24,936 nucleotides of DNA, taken from NCBI GenBank assembly GCA_002688965.1, contig NZEE01000020.1, forward strand, positions 32,831 to 57,766. Direction: 5' to 3'. How positions within the stretch are numbered: the stretch's first letter is position 1; each line of letters starts with the position of its first letter. The position numbers were made by a program, and so were the translations under genes. The stretch is from an archaeon. Lineage in GTDB: Archaea > Aenigmatarchaeota > Aenigmatarchaeia > GW2011-AR5 > GCA-2688965. Below the pieces are notes generated by a model. It had not been told where the DNA came from, made no database searches, and saw nothing but the letters and a program-made list of their open reading frames with translations. Positions 9,077-16,861 of this stretch are shown in pieces.

Positions 9077-11005
9077 ATGTATGAACCCACAGATTTTGCT
9101 AATATTATTTTCAAACAGAGATATGCAATTAATGATAAAGAAACATGGGCAGATGCTTGTTTAAGAGTAGGTAATCATGTCGCCCAAGCCGAAAACGGAA
9201 AACGAGAATCTTGGGCAGAAAGATATGCTCAAGCAATGATGACTAATAGATTTGTTCCCGGTGGAAGGATTTGGTATGGTTCTGGGCGGGCGAAGGGGCA
9301 ATTATTGAATTGTTTTGTGATTCCAACAGAAGATTCCAGAGAAGGATGGGCTAAAACAGTTTCAGATATGTTGATTATTAGTGGGACAGGAGGTGGAGTA
9401 GGAATTAATTATACTCCTATTAGGCCAAGAGGAACGCCCATAAGAGGAACAGGTGGTGAATCCACAGGTGCAGTTTCTTTGATGCAAGTCATTAATGAAA
9501 TAGGAGAAGTTATTAAGGCAGGGGGTGGGCGAAGAACCGCCCTCATGCAATGTTTAAGATATGACCACCCAGACTTAATGGAATTTTTGAATGAGAAATT
9601 TAATGAAGTGGAAGTTGATTTAGTTAATATTAGGGATGAATTAAAAAATGCATTTCCTAATTTACCTAAAAAGGACACAGATAATTTAGTAAAAATATTT
9701 GAAGAATCTAATTCTGAAATTTATAATACTTTGATTAAATACGAATTAGACCAAAAGTTAAAGAATTCAAATGTTTCTGTCGTAGTTGATGAAGATTTCT
9801 TTGAAAAGGTAACAAAAGATGAAGATATTATTTTAGAATGGAGGAATAAAGAAGTTGGAAAAATCTCCGCAAAAGAAATATGGGACATTATTGTTTATAA
9901 TTCATGGAAATCTGGTGAGCCGGGAATCCTTAACGAAGGACTCGCTAATAAAATGAATAATATTTGGTATCATAAACCTCTTGTTAGCACCAATCCCTGT
10001 GGTGAAATTTGGTTAGAAGAATATGGTTGTTGTGATTTAGGTGCAATTAATTTATCTGAAATGTTATTGCCCGATAATAGTGATATTAATTGGGATTTGT
10101 TAGCAGATACCGTGATATTAGGGGTTAGATTTTTAGATAATGTGTTGGATGTAAATAATTATCCTACACCAGAAATAGAAAAGAATAGCCATACGGTTAG
10201 GAGGATTGGATTAGGTGTCATGGGGTTAGGTCATTGTTTGATTAAATTAGGGCATAAATATAATAGCGCAGATGGGAGGAAAAAGGTTGAACAGATTTTT
10301 AATTTCATAAAGAAGGGTGCTTACGAGGCATCAACATATCTTGCTGTCGAAAGAGGCCCCTTCCCTGCATTTAAGGTTGAAGAATATTTAGAATCGGGCT
10401 TTACAAAGACACTACAAAAGGGACTTAGAAAGAAAATTAAAGAATATGGAATTAGAAATTGTGCGTTATTAACTATTGCACCAACAGGAACGACAAGTAT
10501 ATTATCTGCTACATCTAGTGGTATCGAGCCTGTCTTTGCACCGGGTTATAAACGGAAATATTATGCTAATTCTGATAAGTCAAATGAAAGAATACTTAAA
10601 GAAGAAGTTGTAGTGGACCCTCTTTTTGAATCTTTGTGGGCAACAGGTGTGGATTTGTCTGCTTTCGTTTCTGCCCATGAAATTTCTGTTGAAGGACACA
10701 TGAGGATGCAAGTGAGTGTCCAAAAACATATTGATAATGCAGTATCTAAAACAATCAATATCCCCCATGATTATGATATTAAAAAGTATGATGAAATTCT
10801 TTTGAAATATGCACCATTGATGAAAGGAACAACTGTCTATCGGTCTGGGTCAAGAGGTAATGAGCCATTGACCCCGATTACTATTGAAGAAGCAATAGAA
10901 CATTTAGAATCTAAAAAATCAGATTTTATAATTGGTGCGGCTCAAAGTGATTGTCCACAAGGCATATGTGATTTAGAAACACCTCTCAAAATACAAAAGG
11001 TTTAA
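9077..11005 (+). CDS. nrdJ: Ribonucleoside-diphosphate reductase, adenosylcobalamin-dependent (class II)
   Basis: Makes deoxyribonucleotides for DNA synthesis. I start it at the ATG at 9077 (642 aa), which has GGGAGG 8 bases upstream; an in-frame GTG at 9044 lacks such a site. Landmarks: P-G-G-R-I-W near 61; L-L-N-C-F with the first redox cysteine C79; the glycine-rich S-G-T-G-G-G-V-G-I at 102-110; the radical-site loop N-P-C-G-E at 306-310 (C308 with N306 and E310); the second redox region G-C-C-D-L-G-A-I-N-L near 318-326; A-P-T-G-T-T-S in the finger loop. It ends with C-P-Q-G-I-C-D-L-E and lacks the longer C-terminal cysteine tail of many class II enzymes. A lysine/glutamate-rich stretch at about 177-232 looks like an insertion. 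Absence of a visible small subunit, and the sequence style, favour class II over class I. Confidence 0.92.
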   Translation: MYEPTDFANIIFKQRYAINDKETWADACLRVGNHVAQAENGKRESWAERYAQAMMTNRFVPGGRIWYGSGRAKGQLLNCFVIPTEDSREGWAKTVSDMLIISGTGGGVGINYTPIRPRGTPIRGTGGESTGAVSLMQVINEIGEVIKAGGGRRTALMQCLRYDHPDLMEFLNEKFNEVEVDLVNIRDELKNAFPNLPKKDTDNLVKIFEESNSEIYNTLIKYELDQKLKNSNVSVVVDEDFFEKVTKDEDIILEWRNKEVGKISAKEIWDIIVYNSWKSGEPGILNEGLANKMNNIWYHKPLVSTNPCGEIWLEEYGCCDLGAINLSEMLLPDNSDINWDLLADTVILGVRFLDNVLDVNNYPTPEIEKNSHTVRRIGLGVMGLGHCLIKLGHKYNSADGRKKVEQIFNFIKKGAYEASTYLAVERGPFPAFKVEEYLESGFTKTLQKGLRKKIKEYGIRNCALLTIAPTGTTSILSATSSGIEPVFAPGYKRKYYANSDKSNERILKEEVVVDPLFESLWATGVDLSAFVSAHEISVEGHMRMQVSVQKHIDNAVSKTINIPHDYDIKKYDEILLKYAPLMKGTTVYRSGSRGNEPLTPITIEEAIEHLESKKSDFIIGAAQSDCPQGICDLETPLKIQKV

Positions 11006-11024
11006 GTATTTGAATTGATACTTA
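11003..11024 (+). repeat. Perfect 7-bp inverted repeat after RNR stop
   Basis: TAAGTAT (11003-11009, including the RNR stop codon) and ATACTTA (11018-11024) flank an 8-base loop. It may end the RNR transcript or sit at the promoter of the next small gene; AT-rich pairs make chance occurrence possible. Confidence 0.3.
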
Positions 11025-11032
11025 TTAAATAT

Positions 11033-11308
11033 ATGACGGGAAATTTTTTCAATGGAGTTAAAACCCAAGCCTATGAAGTGGGTCATAGGTGGGGTATTGA
11101 AGCGGCCACCTATGCTAAAATAAATTATCCAGAGGTAACTGACAATGCAGAAGTTGAATCTGATTTATTAGAAATTATGGGCGATTTCTGGAAGGATTTT
11201 GAAAGTAAGATGTTGATTGAAATGTCTGACCTCCCAATCACAAATATCCAAGAGGGTTGGTCTGACGGTTTCTTAGATATAGTTTTCCCGCTAAGGCACT
11301 TGGTATAA
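11033..11308 (+). CDS. Small unknown protein (91 aa)
   Basis: No recognisable family. I start at the ATG at 11033 (91 aa) rather than the in-frame TTG at 11015. No Shine-Dalgarno is visible, but a TATA-like TTAAGTAT about 25 bases upstream, overlapping the RNR stop, would fit a leaderless start. The protein is soluble-looking and acidic, with a helical core (residues 10-60) and no cysteines. It starts 28 bases after RNR and may share its transcript. A role linked to nucleotide metabolism would be pure guilt by association. Confidence 0.6.
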   Translation: MTGNFFNGVKTQAYEVGHRWGIEAATYAKINYPEVTDNAEVESDLLEIMGDFWKDFESKMLIEMSDLPITNIQEGWSDGFLDIVFPLRHLV

Positions 11309-11315
11309 GGAAAAA

Positions 11316-11324
11316 CTTATATAG
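11316..11324 (+). promoter_or_regulatory. TATA-box promoter for the 11347 gene
   Basis: CTTATATAG is centred 27 bases before the ATG at 11347. A purine-rich AGGGGAG also lies just upstream of the ATG. Confidence 0.6.
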
Positions 11325-11346
11325 TAGGTTAAGGCAGGGGAGAATT

Positions 11347-11649
11347 ATGAATTTAAGCATCACCAATGGCGTAAAGAGAATATTAACTAAAGAAAAGAAA
11401 TATTCTTCAATGTTATTTCATGCATTAAAAGATATTGAAGTAGTATTAGACCAAACATATTTTAGAGGCCATATTATTTTAGAAGAAGGTAATGAAAACT
11501 TATTTTTGGATATTTGTTCTAAGTCATGGATTAATGAGTCAGCCTTAAATGACATATATGACCAAATAACATATATCATTTGGTGTAATCGTGAATTGAA
11601 TCTTCCCTTAAAATATAATGGTAAAACATTCAATGGATTATACCTATAA
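11347..11649 (+). CDS. Small unknown protein (100 aa)
   Basis: A 100-residue protein I cannot assign. Predicted mixed alpha/beta with several aromatic residues (Y-F-R-G-H, W-I-N-E, W-C-N-R) and no membrane segment or metal-binding cluster. The ATG is supported by a TATA box 27 bases upstream and a nearby AGGGGAG. It sits alone between the reductase group and the nucleotidyltransferase gene, with its own promoter and only 40 bases to the next start codon. Confidence 0.65.
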   Translation: MNLSITNGVKRILTKEKKYSSMLFHALKDIEVVLDQTYFRGHIILEEGNENLFLDICSKSWINESALNDIYDQITYIIWCNRELNLPLKYNGKTFNGLYL

Positions 11650-11659
11650 ATAGTAAAAC

Positions 11660-11668
11660 ATTAAATAA
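11660..11668 (+). promoter_or_regulatory. TATA-like promoter for the nucleotidyltransferase gene
   Basis: ATTAAATAA is centred about 26 bases before the ATG at 11690. The same C-ATTAAATA form precedes the genes at 16033 and 18614. A second candidate, CTATAAATAG at 11644-11653, lies further upstream. Confidence 0.5.
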
Positions 11669-11689
11669 CAAATGCGATAATGTATATGT

Positions 11690-14600
11690 ATGTTTAATGA
11701 GAAGGCAGGGTTTGAATCCGAAAAAGATTTCAAATTACCTAGACCTGTGAAATCATTTTTAATGGCTACATCTAAAGCAGTTGCTAAATCTATAAAGGGT
11801 TCTTTTAATATTGGGAGAGAAGTAGGAGAGAGTGTTGAAGAATTAATGAAAGTGTTTGATAATGAAGGTATAGATATATTTTTAGTGGGTGAGGCAGTAA
11901 GGGATATTATTACTTATAAAGAGCCAAATGATTTTGATTTCATAACTCTTGCATTACCAGATGATATTGAATTATGGTTGAAAAAATTGAAATTTGAAAA
12001 TATTAATAATGGTTTCAAAAAATATAAACTCATTAAAGGAGTTAGAACCGTAGTTTCCAAGTTTGAAGAACAAGACAAATTAATAAAGGATATGGAAGAT
12101 AATGGAAGTGCATTTGTTGAAGATTATCGGCCTATGGTATCTGCTACTAAGGAAATAGGGGGTAAAGAATGGAGATTTGAAATCTCCACATATTCTAAAT
12201 ATCACGAACCCAAAGTTATAGATTCAAAGAATGTTCCATTATATGAAATATTTTATAAAATTTCAGATGAGATGAAAAATAAGGATTTCACCATAAATTC
12301 TCTATTGATGGATTATAGGGGTTGGGTGTATGATTATTTTGGCGGAGAATTAGATTTGAGGAATAACTGTATAAGGGTAGTTGGCGACCCTATTGAAAGA
12401 TTCAAAAGCGAACCCCGAATGATGCTTAGGGCTGTTGATTTAATGTTAAAAAGAAAATTCAGATTAGAGTCAAAAACTAAGGCGGCACTTAAAGAAGTAG
12501 TTTTTGAACAAGACAGGGAAATGAGTCCAAATGTTAAAAGAGAATTATTAACTACTATCTTGAAAAATGAAAAGGGTTTTGATGTTCTTTATGAATATGG
12601 TTTTATAACCGATTTTTTGACTTTGTTTGGTGGCGAAATGAATGAGGAAGATGTAAAAAGGTATTCAAAGATATTTATAATGTATCAAAAATTAAGTGAT
12701 AAAAATAATCGGTGGGGGATTAGGGAATTATTATATTATATTCTATCAAAGCACATTAAACCCAAATTAAAAAATAAATCCGTAGCGAAATTAATAAGAA
12801 AACAAGATATAGATGAAAATTTTGCTACTATCATTGGATATTATAAACCATTTAGACTTAATGAAAGGAACACCCATAATTCATCAAAAATGTATTTGGC
12901 GGGAAAAGAATTAATTTCTGGAAAAAGAATTACATGGAATAAAGTAATTAAAATAAGGGAGTTGTTCTTGCAAATAAAAAGAAATGAATTACTGACTGAA
13001 GAAAGATTTATCAAGGCCGTAAATAAAATTTTCATCCCTTATTTTTCATGCATTGCAATTTTGGAGGGTATGTCAGTTAAAGAAATTAGAAAGAGGATAA
13101 CTTGGTATCTTAAAATTTACACTAAAACTTATGAATATTATTTTTCTAACATAGATAAAGTAGTTAAACATTTAGAAGTTTGTTATTCATTAGAAAGAAG
13201 AAAGGCGAAACCATTAGTGATGGGTGCAATTACTAGAGCATTAATGAATTATTCCTCATTTACAAATTGGGAAACTTTGATTGATGAGATTACAGGTAAA
13301 TTAGAAGCAGTTGCAGATATTCCTATCTTAGTAGGACTTAAAGGAGATGAATATGTTGATTTAGATATTGATTATGAGTTTATGATAGAAAGTTGCATTC
13401 ATAATTCACAATCAGATATTAAAAGGAATTTAGAAGATGAAATTGAAGATGATAAAGATACTGCCTTAAGTAGTCATGTGAATTTTGATAAATATATAAT
13501 GACGGATTTGCCTAAAGACGGGGTTTCTTTCTTGAAAAACCTAAGAAAGAAGGCTTCGTTAATAATTCAAGGAAAATTGAATGAAGAAGGAATCAATCAA
13601 ACCATTAATAAATATTCAAAGACATTAAATGAGGTCATCCTTGAAGATAGCCCATTTATTAAAAATAGCAAAGCGATTGAAGATTATAGAGGTCAAATGA
13701 ATGAATCTCTTAATCAATTCCAAAGGAAATCTTTAGAGAGTTTGAGAGATGAATATTCAAAGACAATGTATTATTACCATGAAACCTTTTGTGATTCTTT
13801 AGCAGAAAGGGATAGACAGGCATTGATGAGTGCTAGAGATTATGCCTTTGATTTATTTAAGGATAAGAAGTTTTATTGGAATTTCTTTTCTGCAAACATT
13901 AGGGTTGATGATATACCAAATTCTAAATTAAGATTAGAAGATATAAAAAGAATGATAGATATGAAAACATATAGAGATGTTGATTGGTTTATATTAGGTA
14001 AAAATCAAATGAAACATAATAAAATTGTATATGATTTGAAATATAGGATGGATAAGAATTTTGCAGAAGATGATAGAATAGCATTAATAACTAATAGAAA
14101 GGAATATCAAAATTTTATGCAAGCAGGGTATGATAATTTTTTAAGTAAAAGAAATGCTAAGGAAATAAAACTGTTGGAAGAATGTAGGCGAGTTATATTT
14201 AATTATGATTTGAAATCCTTTTCAAAAATGTTCAAAAATAATTTAGCCACTCAAAAGGGAAAGCACAAAGTATTCATATTGGATTGGGTTCTTTTTGGAG
14301 ATGCCCCTTCGGGGGGGTTGATTAAGATTGATTATTTGAGAAGTATGTTGAGGAATGATATGAACCAAAGAGAAAAATATAATTATCAAACAATTTTTAG
14401 AGAATATCAAAATATTGTAGTCAAAGGAATAAACTCAAAAATCTTTGGTTCAACTCTTGAAAACATTAATGATGATTATTATGAATATTTTACATATCAA
14501 TTTGTAGGTGCTATGGCTGACTTCGATGTTGCATCTAGTGAAAGGGTGCAAACCTTTTTGAATAATAAATTATGGTGGCATTGTGAAAATATATATGGGG

Positions 14601-14893
14601 TTCTCCCAATCTATTATAAACAAAATAAATGGTTCGTTTATGAAAATACAATTATAGATAAAGAAGGAAAACTTATTATTCCTTGTAGTGTAGCCAATAG
14701 CATATATAGTATTGTATCTTTATATGGTGGGGCATCAAAGAAAACAAATTGGACAAAGGTTGCACGAACCTATAATGTGTTATCTATTGAGAAAATGCCC
14801 ATTGGCATTATGACTTCTAAATTAGCAGAATATATATATAGGTATGCAATAGATAAAAGAAAAAAACAACTAAAGAGGATGAAAAATAAATGA
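11690..14893 (+). CDS. Class II tRNA nucleotidyltransferase / poly(A) polymerase domain fused to a ~740-aa unknown region
   Basis: The first ~320 of 1067 residues match the class II nucleotidyltransferase fold (bacterial and eukaryotic CCA-adding enzymes and PcnB poly(A) polymerases). Visible motifs: L-V-G-E-A-V-R-D at 65-72 (family usually G-G-x-V-R-D, so one glycine is E here); the metal-binding D81-F-D83; K-D-F-T-I-N-S-L-L-M-D at 198-208; and G-D-P-I-E-R-F-K-S-E-P-R-M-M-L-R-A at 232-248, the family's flexible-loop/neck signature. The remaining ~740 residues are long, charged, helical and unfamiliar. The catalytic aspartates are intact, so it could add nucleotides to RNA 3' ends, but substrate and specificity (CCA versus oligo-A) cannot be read from sequence. 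Its stop overlaps the next ATG (ATGA, 4 bases), so the Fe-S carrier gene is translationally coupled. Confidence 0.85.
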   Translation: MFNEKAGFESEKDFKLPRPVKSFLMATSKAVAKSIKGSFNIGREVGESVEELMKVFDNEGIDIFLVGEAVRDIITYKEPNDFDFITLALPDDIELWLKKLKFENINNGFKKYKLIKGVRTVVSKFEEQDKLIKDMEDNGSAFVEDYRPMVSATKEIGGKEWRFEISTYSKYHEPKVIDSKNVPLYEIFYKISDEMKNKDFTINSLLMDYRGWVYDYFGGELDLRNNCIRVVGDPIERFKSEPRMMLRAVDLMLKRKFRLESKTKAALKEVVFEQDREMSPNVKRELLTTILKNEKGFDVLYEYGFITDFLTLFGGEMNEEDVKRYSKIFIMYQKLSDKNNRWGIRELLYYILSKHIKPKLKNKSVAKLIRKQDIDENFATIIGYYKPFRLNERNTHNSSKMYLAGKELISGKRITWNKVIKIRELFLQIKRNELLTEERFIKAVNKIFIPYFSCIAILEGMSVKEIRKRITWYLKIYTKTYEYYFSNIDKVVKHLEVCYSLERRKAKPLVMGAITRALMNYSSFTNWETLIDEITGKLEAVADIPILVGLKGDEYVDLDIDYEFMIESCIHNSQSDIKRNLEDEIEDDKDTALSSHVNFDKYIMTDLPKDGVSFLKNLRKKASLIIQGKLNEEGINQTINKYSKTLNEVILEDSPFIKNSKAIEDYRGQMNESLNQFQRKSLESLRDEYSKTMYYYHETFCDSLAERDRQALMSARDYAFDLFKDKKFYWNFFSANIRVDDIPNSKLRLEDIKRMIDMKTYRDVDWFILGKNQMKHNKIVYDLKYRMDKNFAEDDRIALITNRKEYQNFMQAGYDNFLSKRNAKEIKLLEECRRVIFNYDLKSFSKMFKNNLATQKGKHKVFILDWVLFGDAPSGGLIKIDYLRSMLRNDMNQREKYNYQTIFREYQNIVVKGINSKIFGSTLENINDDYYEYFTYQFVGAMADFDVASSERVQTFLNNKLWWHCENIYGVLPIYYKQNKWFVYENTIIDKEGKLIIPCSVANSIYSIVSLYGGASKKTNWTKVARTYNVLSIEKMPIGIMTSKLAEYIYRYAIDKRKKQLKRMKNK

Positions 14894-15285
14894 ATGAGGA
14901 ATATTGTGGAAAAAGCATTTATAATCCAGATAAAACGGGAAAAATAATAGTGGAATGTGAAATTATATTATCTGAAAGGGCGGTCATAGAATTAAAAAGA
15001 ATTATAGAGAGCGTTGCTCACGATAATCCCCTTCATCTTTATCTGTCTGTAATGGGTGGTGGTTGTTCTGGTTATATTTATGAATTAGATTTGGAAGAAG
15101 ATGAGCCAACTAAAAACCATCAAGTGATTCTTCAAGACGGGATTTCAGTAGTCATTCAAGATGCAGATTCTTCAATGTTAAATGGACTATTGCTTGATTA
15201 TGAAGATAAACTCATGGGTGGCGGATTTAAGATGATTAATCCTAATGCTACTAAAACTTGTGGATGTGGGTTGAGTTTCAAATAA
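14890..15285 (+). CDS. A-type iron-sulfur cluster carrier (IscA/SufA/ErpA/HesB family)
   Basis: Carries or delivers Fe-S clusters to apoproteins. The 131-residue sequence has the family fold order with the three expected ligands: C59 in G-G-G-C-S-G-Y and C124/C126 in the C-terminal C-G-C-G-L-S-F. The core begins near residue 25 (I-L-S-E-R-A), after a ~24-residue N-terminal extension with two further cysteines (C6, C23) that are not usual in the family. The ATG overlaps the preceding stop by 4 bases, so translation is coupled to the nucleotidyltransferase gene, and the next gene follows after 16 bases. Which member of the family it is cannot be told here. Its client proteins are unknown; nothing visible in the window is an obvious Fe-S enzyme. 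Confidence 0.92.
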   Translation: MNEEYCGKSIYNPDKTGKIIVECEIILSERAVIELKRIIESVAHDNPLHLYLSVMGGGCSGYIYELDLEEDEPTKNHQVILQDGISVVIQDADSSMLNGLLLDYEDKLMGGGFKMINPNATKTCGCGLSFK

Positions 15286-15301
15286 TGGAGATGAATAATA
15301 T

Positions 15302-15679
15302 ATGAATCCCTTAATAGGAATTATAACATATGTAGGCACATATAGGTTATATGTTGAAGGACTAAATAGGCATGGATTGAAAAGTGGATTCAAAGGAAAG
15401 AGAAAATGGAAAAAAGCAATCGCTTTTCCTTATTGGGATAATTGGGCGTGGACTCATTTTATTTGGGGAGGATTCGGTGCAATATTAAATTTCAATATAG
15501 GCACTATGTTAGCATTATCAGCAATAAATGAATTTATCTATGAGCCTTATCGGTGTGAAAAATTTGCAAAAGGTGATTTGAATATTAATTATGCACAATA
15601 TTGTGACCCTGTGGGGCATAAACTTGCAGACACACTTTATACAATGATAGGTTATAGTCTATTAAAACCTCTAAGATAG
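15302..15679 (+). CDS. Small membrane protein, unknown (125 aa)
   Basis: Unrecognised 125-residue protein. A hydrophobic N-terminus (L-I-G-I-I-T-Y), a basic stretch at about 26-39 (K-G-K-R-K-W-K-K) and a likely transmembrane helix at 51-73 rich in W, G and F suggest a membrane-associated protein. Two cysteines (C85, C101) follow. GGAGAT lies 9 bases before the ATG, so it is probably the third gene of the nucleotidyltransferase/Fe-S carrier operon. The first ten residues are closely matched by a 16-codon open frame at 19347-19397, apparently a duplicated and broken start of this gene. Confidence 0.75.
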   Translation: MNPLIGIITYVGTYRLYVEGLNRHGLKSGFKGKRKWKKAIAFPYWDNWAWTHFIWGGFGAILNFNIGTMLALSAINEFIYEPYRCEKFAKGDLNINYAQYCDPVGHKLADTLYTMIGYSLLKPLR

Positions 15680-15690
15680 CCATAAGAACC

Positions 15691-15699
15691 TTTATATAT
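15691..15699 (+). promoter_or_regulatory. TATA-box promoter for the 15721 gene
   Basis: TTTATATAT is centred 26 bases before the ATG at 15721, consistent with a leaderless transcript. Confidence 0.7.
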
Positions 15700-15720
15700 T
15701 AAAACAACCGATGAACGGGC

Positions 15721-15993
15721 ATGGATTTAAGTAAAGCCCAATTGAATGAATATCGGCTTCACGCAGTAACTTTGTTATCTGCCTCCGCCGCCGCAATGAG
15801 TCAAATTGAACAAGCAGTAGCATATGCACCTGTGGCTAGTGCATTAGCCTTCCTTTGTGCGGCAACATCTTATAGTGATGTGCTAAAAAGGGCAGATGAT
15901 TTAGTTGATGCATTAGAAGATGCAGGTATTATTGATGAAGATGTAGCCGATGCGGTGGAAGATATTATTGATACCATTGATGGTAATGAATGA
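15721..15993 (+). CDS. Small alanine-rich acidic protein, unknown (90 aa)
   Basis: Ninety residues, unusually rich in alanine (one run of S-A-S-A-A-A-M), with a hydrophobic middle (about 30-50) that could be amphipathic or one membrane helix. The tail is strongly acidic, built of D-A-L-E-D-A-G / D-A-V-E-D-I-I-D like units. Its coding sequence is more GC-rich than its neighbours, which follows from the alanine codons. The promoter spacing suits a leaderless start at 15721; an ATG ten bases earlier opens only a seven-codon frame. No family recognised. Confidence 0.7.
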   Translation: MDLSKAQLNEYRLHAVTLLSASAAAMSQIEQAVAYAPVASALAFLCAATSYSDVLKRADDLVDALEDAGIIDEDVADAVEDIIDTIDGNE

Positions 15994-16001
15994 TAGCAAA
16001 C

Positions 16002-16010
16002 ATTAAATAT
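16002..16010 (+). promoter_or_regulatory. TATA-like promoter for the 16033 gene
   Basis: ATTAAATAT is centred 27 bases before the ATG at 16033; no Shine-Dalgarno sequence is present. Confidence 0.6.
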
Positions 16011-16032
16011 CAGTTAAAATATAATTTAATAT

Positions 16033-16302
16033 ATGTCTAAGGATGATTCGGCATCAATTATTGAAAAAGCAATAGAGATTGGCAGAAGTCCAAAGGATAT
16101 TGCTTCTGATTTAGCAGATGATGGGGTTCTTAATAATTCACATTTAGCAGGTGTTGGTTTGTCGGGACTTAAAGGTGTTAAAAATGCCCTAAAAGTAGGG
16201 GATATTGATTCCGTAAAAGAAGTTGTGGATTATGCCGCAGAAAATGGAGAACAAAAATGGTTAAATATCCCTATACGAGCCACTACTACTTCTGAAAATT
16301 AA
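16033..16302 (+). CDS. Small unknown protein (89 aa)
   Basis: An 89-residue soluble-looking protein, not recognised. It begins M-S-K-D-D and contains two amphipathic helical segments (about 7-30 and 45-72) separated by a glycine-rich patch (G-V-G-L-S-G-L-K-G). It ends in a short threonine/serine-rich tail. Leaderless start from the TATA-like box upstream. The next gene, a two-helix membrane protein, starts 26 bases after its stop with a purine-rich site, suggesting co-transcription. Confidence 0.65.
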   Translation: MSKDDSASIIEKAIEIGRSPKDIASDLADDGVLNNSHLAGVGLSGLKGVKNALKVGDIDSVKEVVDYAAENGEQKWLNIPIRATTTSEN

Positions 16303-16328
16303 GAGAAAATAATAGTGGAGATAATAGG

Positions 16329-16706
16329 ATGAAAAAAATAATTAATTGGGATGTGAGGATTACTTATAATTCCTTGATGGTTGCATTAGTTTCTTTACCC
16401 TTAATTTTTGCATTCATGCTTCTTTCTTATGAATTAATTACCACAGCGTTTGTAAATCCAGAGGTAAGAGAAAATATAGAAGCCTATATTGCAGTATTGG
16501 GTATTTTATCTGGCCCTGCATATATGTCTATATCAAGATTCTTTGATAGGTGGAATGCTGAAGAAGAAGAATATATTGAAGCAATCAGAAGAAAACATAA
16601 AACAGATAATGATTTGAATAGGGCATCTGGTAAGTTACAAGCAGACGAAAGTAATATTGAAGAATCTTCTTATCCAATATTAAAACCTATTGATGAAAAT
16701 GAATAA
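16329..16706 (+). CDS. Two-helix membrane protein, unknown (125 aa)
   Basis: Residues 16-38 and 52-70 are hydrophobic and should span the membrane; residues 71-125 form a charged, glutamate-rich cytoplasmic-looking tail with coiled-coil potential. The architecture (short basic N-terminus, two helices, charged tail) occurs in many small viral and plasmid membrane proteins, including holin-like ones, but no specific family is recognised. A GTGGAG site lies about 11 bases before the ATG. It ends 43 bases before the tRNA-like gene, whose own TATA box starts 10 bases after the stop. Confidence 0.72.
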   Translation: MKKIINWDVRITYNSLMVALVSLPLIFAFMLLSYELITTAFVNPEVRENIEAYIAVLGILSGPAYMSISRFFDRWNAEEEEYIEAIRRKHKTDNDLNRASGKLQADESNIEESSYPILKPIDENE

Positions 16707-16715
16707 AAGCCATAA

Positions 16716-16725
16716 GTTATATAAA
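16716..16725 (+). promoter_or_regulatory. TATA-box promoter for tRNA-like gene and probably spt5
   Basis: GTTATATAAA ends 25 bases before the tRNA-like gene (16750). No other TATA box is visible between the tRNA-like gene and the spt5 start at 16862, so one transcript may carry both. Confidence 0.6.
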
Positions 16726-16749
16726 CCCCGCCCACCTCGTATAGTTTAA

Positions 16750-16825
16750 GGATTATTAGCGCAACGGTAGCGCATTCGGGCTAAACCCCCGTTGGTTATG
16801 GGTTCAAATCCCATATAATCCGCCA
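16750..16825 (+). tRNA. tRNA gene with encoded CCA; anticodon uncertain (AAA by position)
   Basis: Cloverleaf parts: acceptor GGATTAT pairs fully with ATAATCC (16815-16821); D-stem GCGC/GCGC with loop AACGGTA; T-arm ATGGG-TTCAAAT-CCCAT; discriminator G and encoded CCA at 16823-16825. The anticodon arm is odd: CGGG/CCCG gives four good pairs plus a T-T mismatch at the base, and a seven-base loop CTAAACC. With T at position 33 the anticodon would be AAA (Phe-type), with an unusual C at position 37. Shifting the stem does not give a better loop. I therefore call the tRNA fold with confidence but not its identity. Confidence 0.72.
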
Positions 16826-16861
16826 ACTCAAATAATAAAAATGAAATAAGGAAGTGAAAAC

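Noticed and set aside
14308..14320. CCCCTTCGGGGGG stem-loop inside the nucleotidyltransferase gene as a terminator
   Set aside because: It lies within an intact coding frame and is not followed by a U-tract; it is simply a GC-rich local hairpin.
15711..15734. ATG at 15711 as start of the alanine-rich protein
   Set aside because: It is out of frame and ends after seven codons; the ATG at 15721 fits the TATA spacing.
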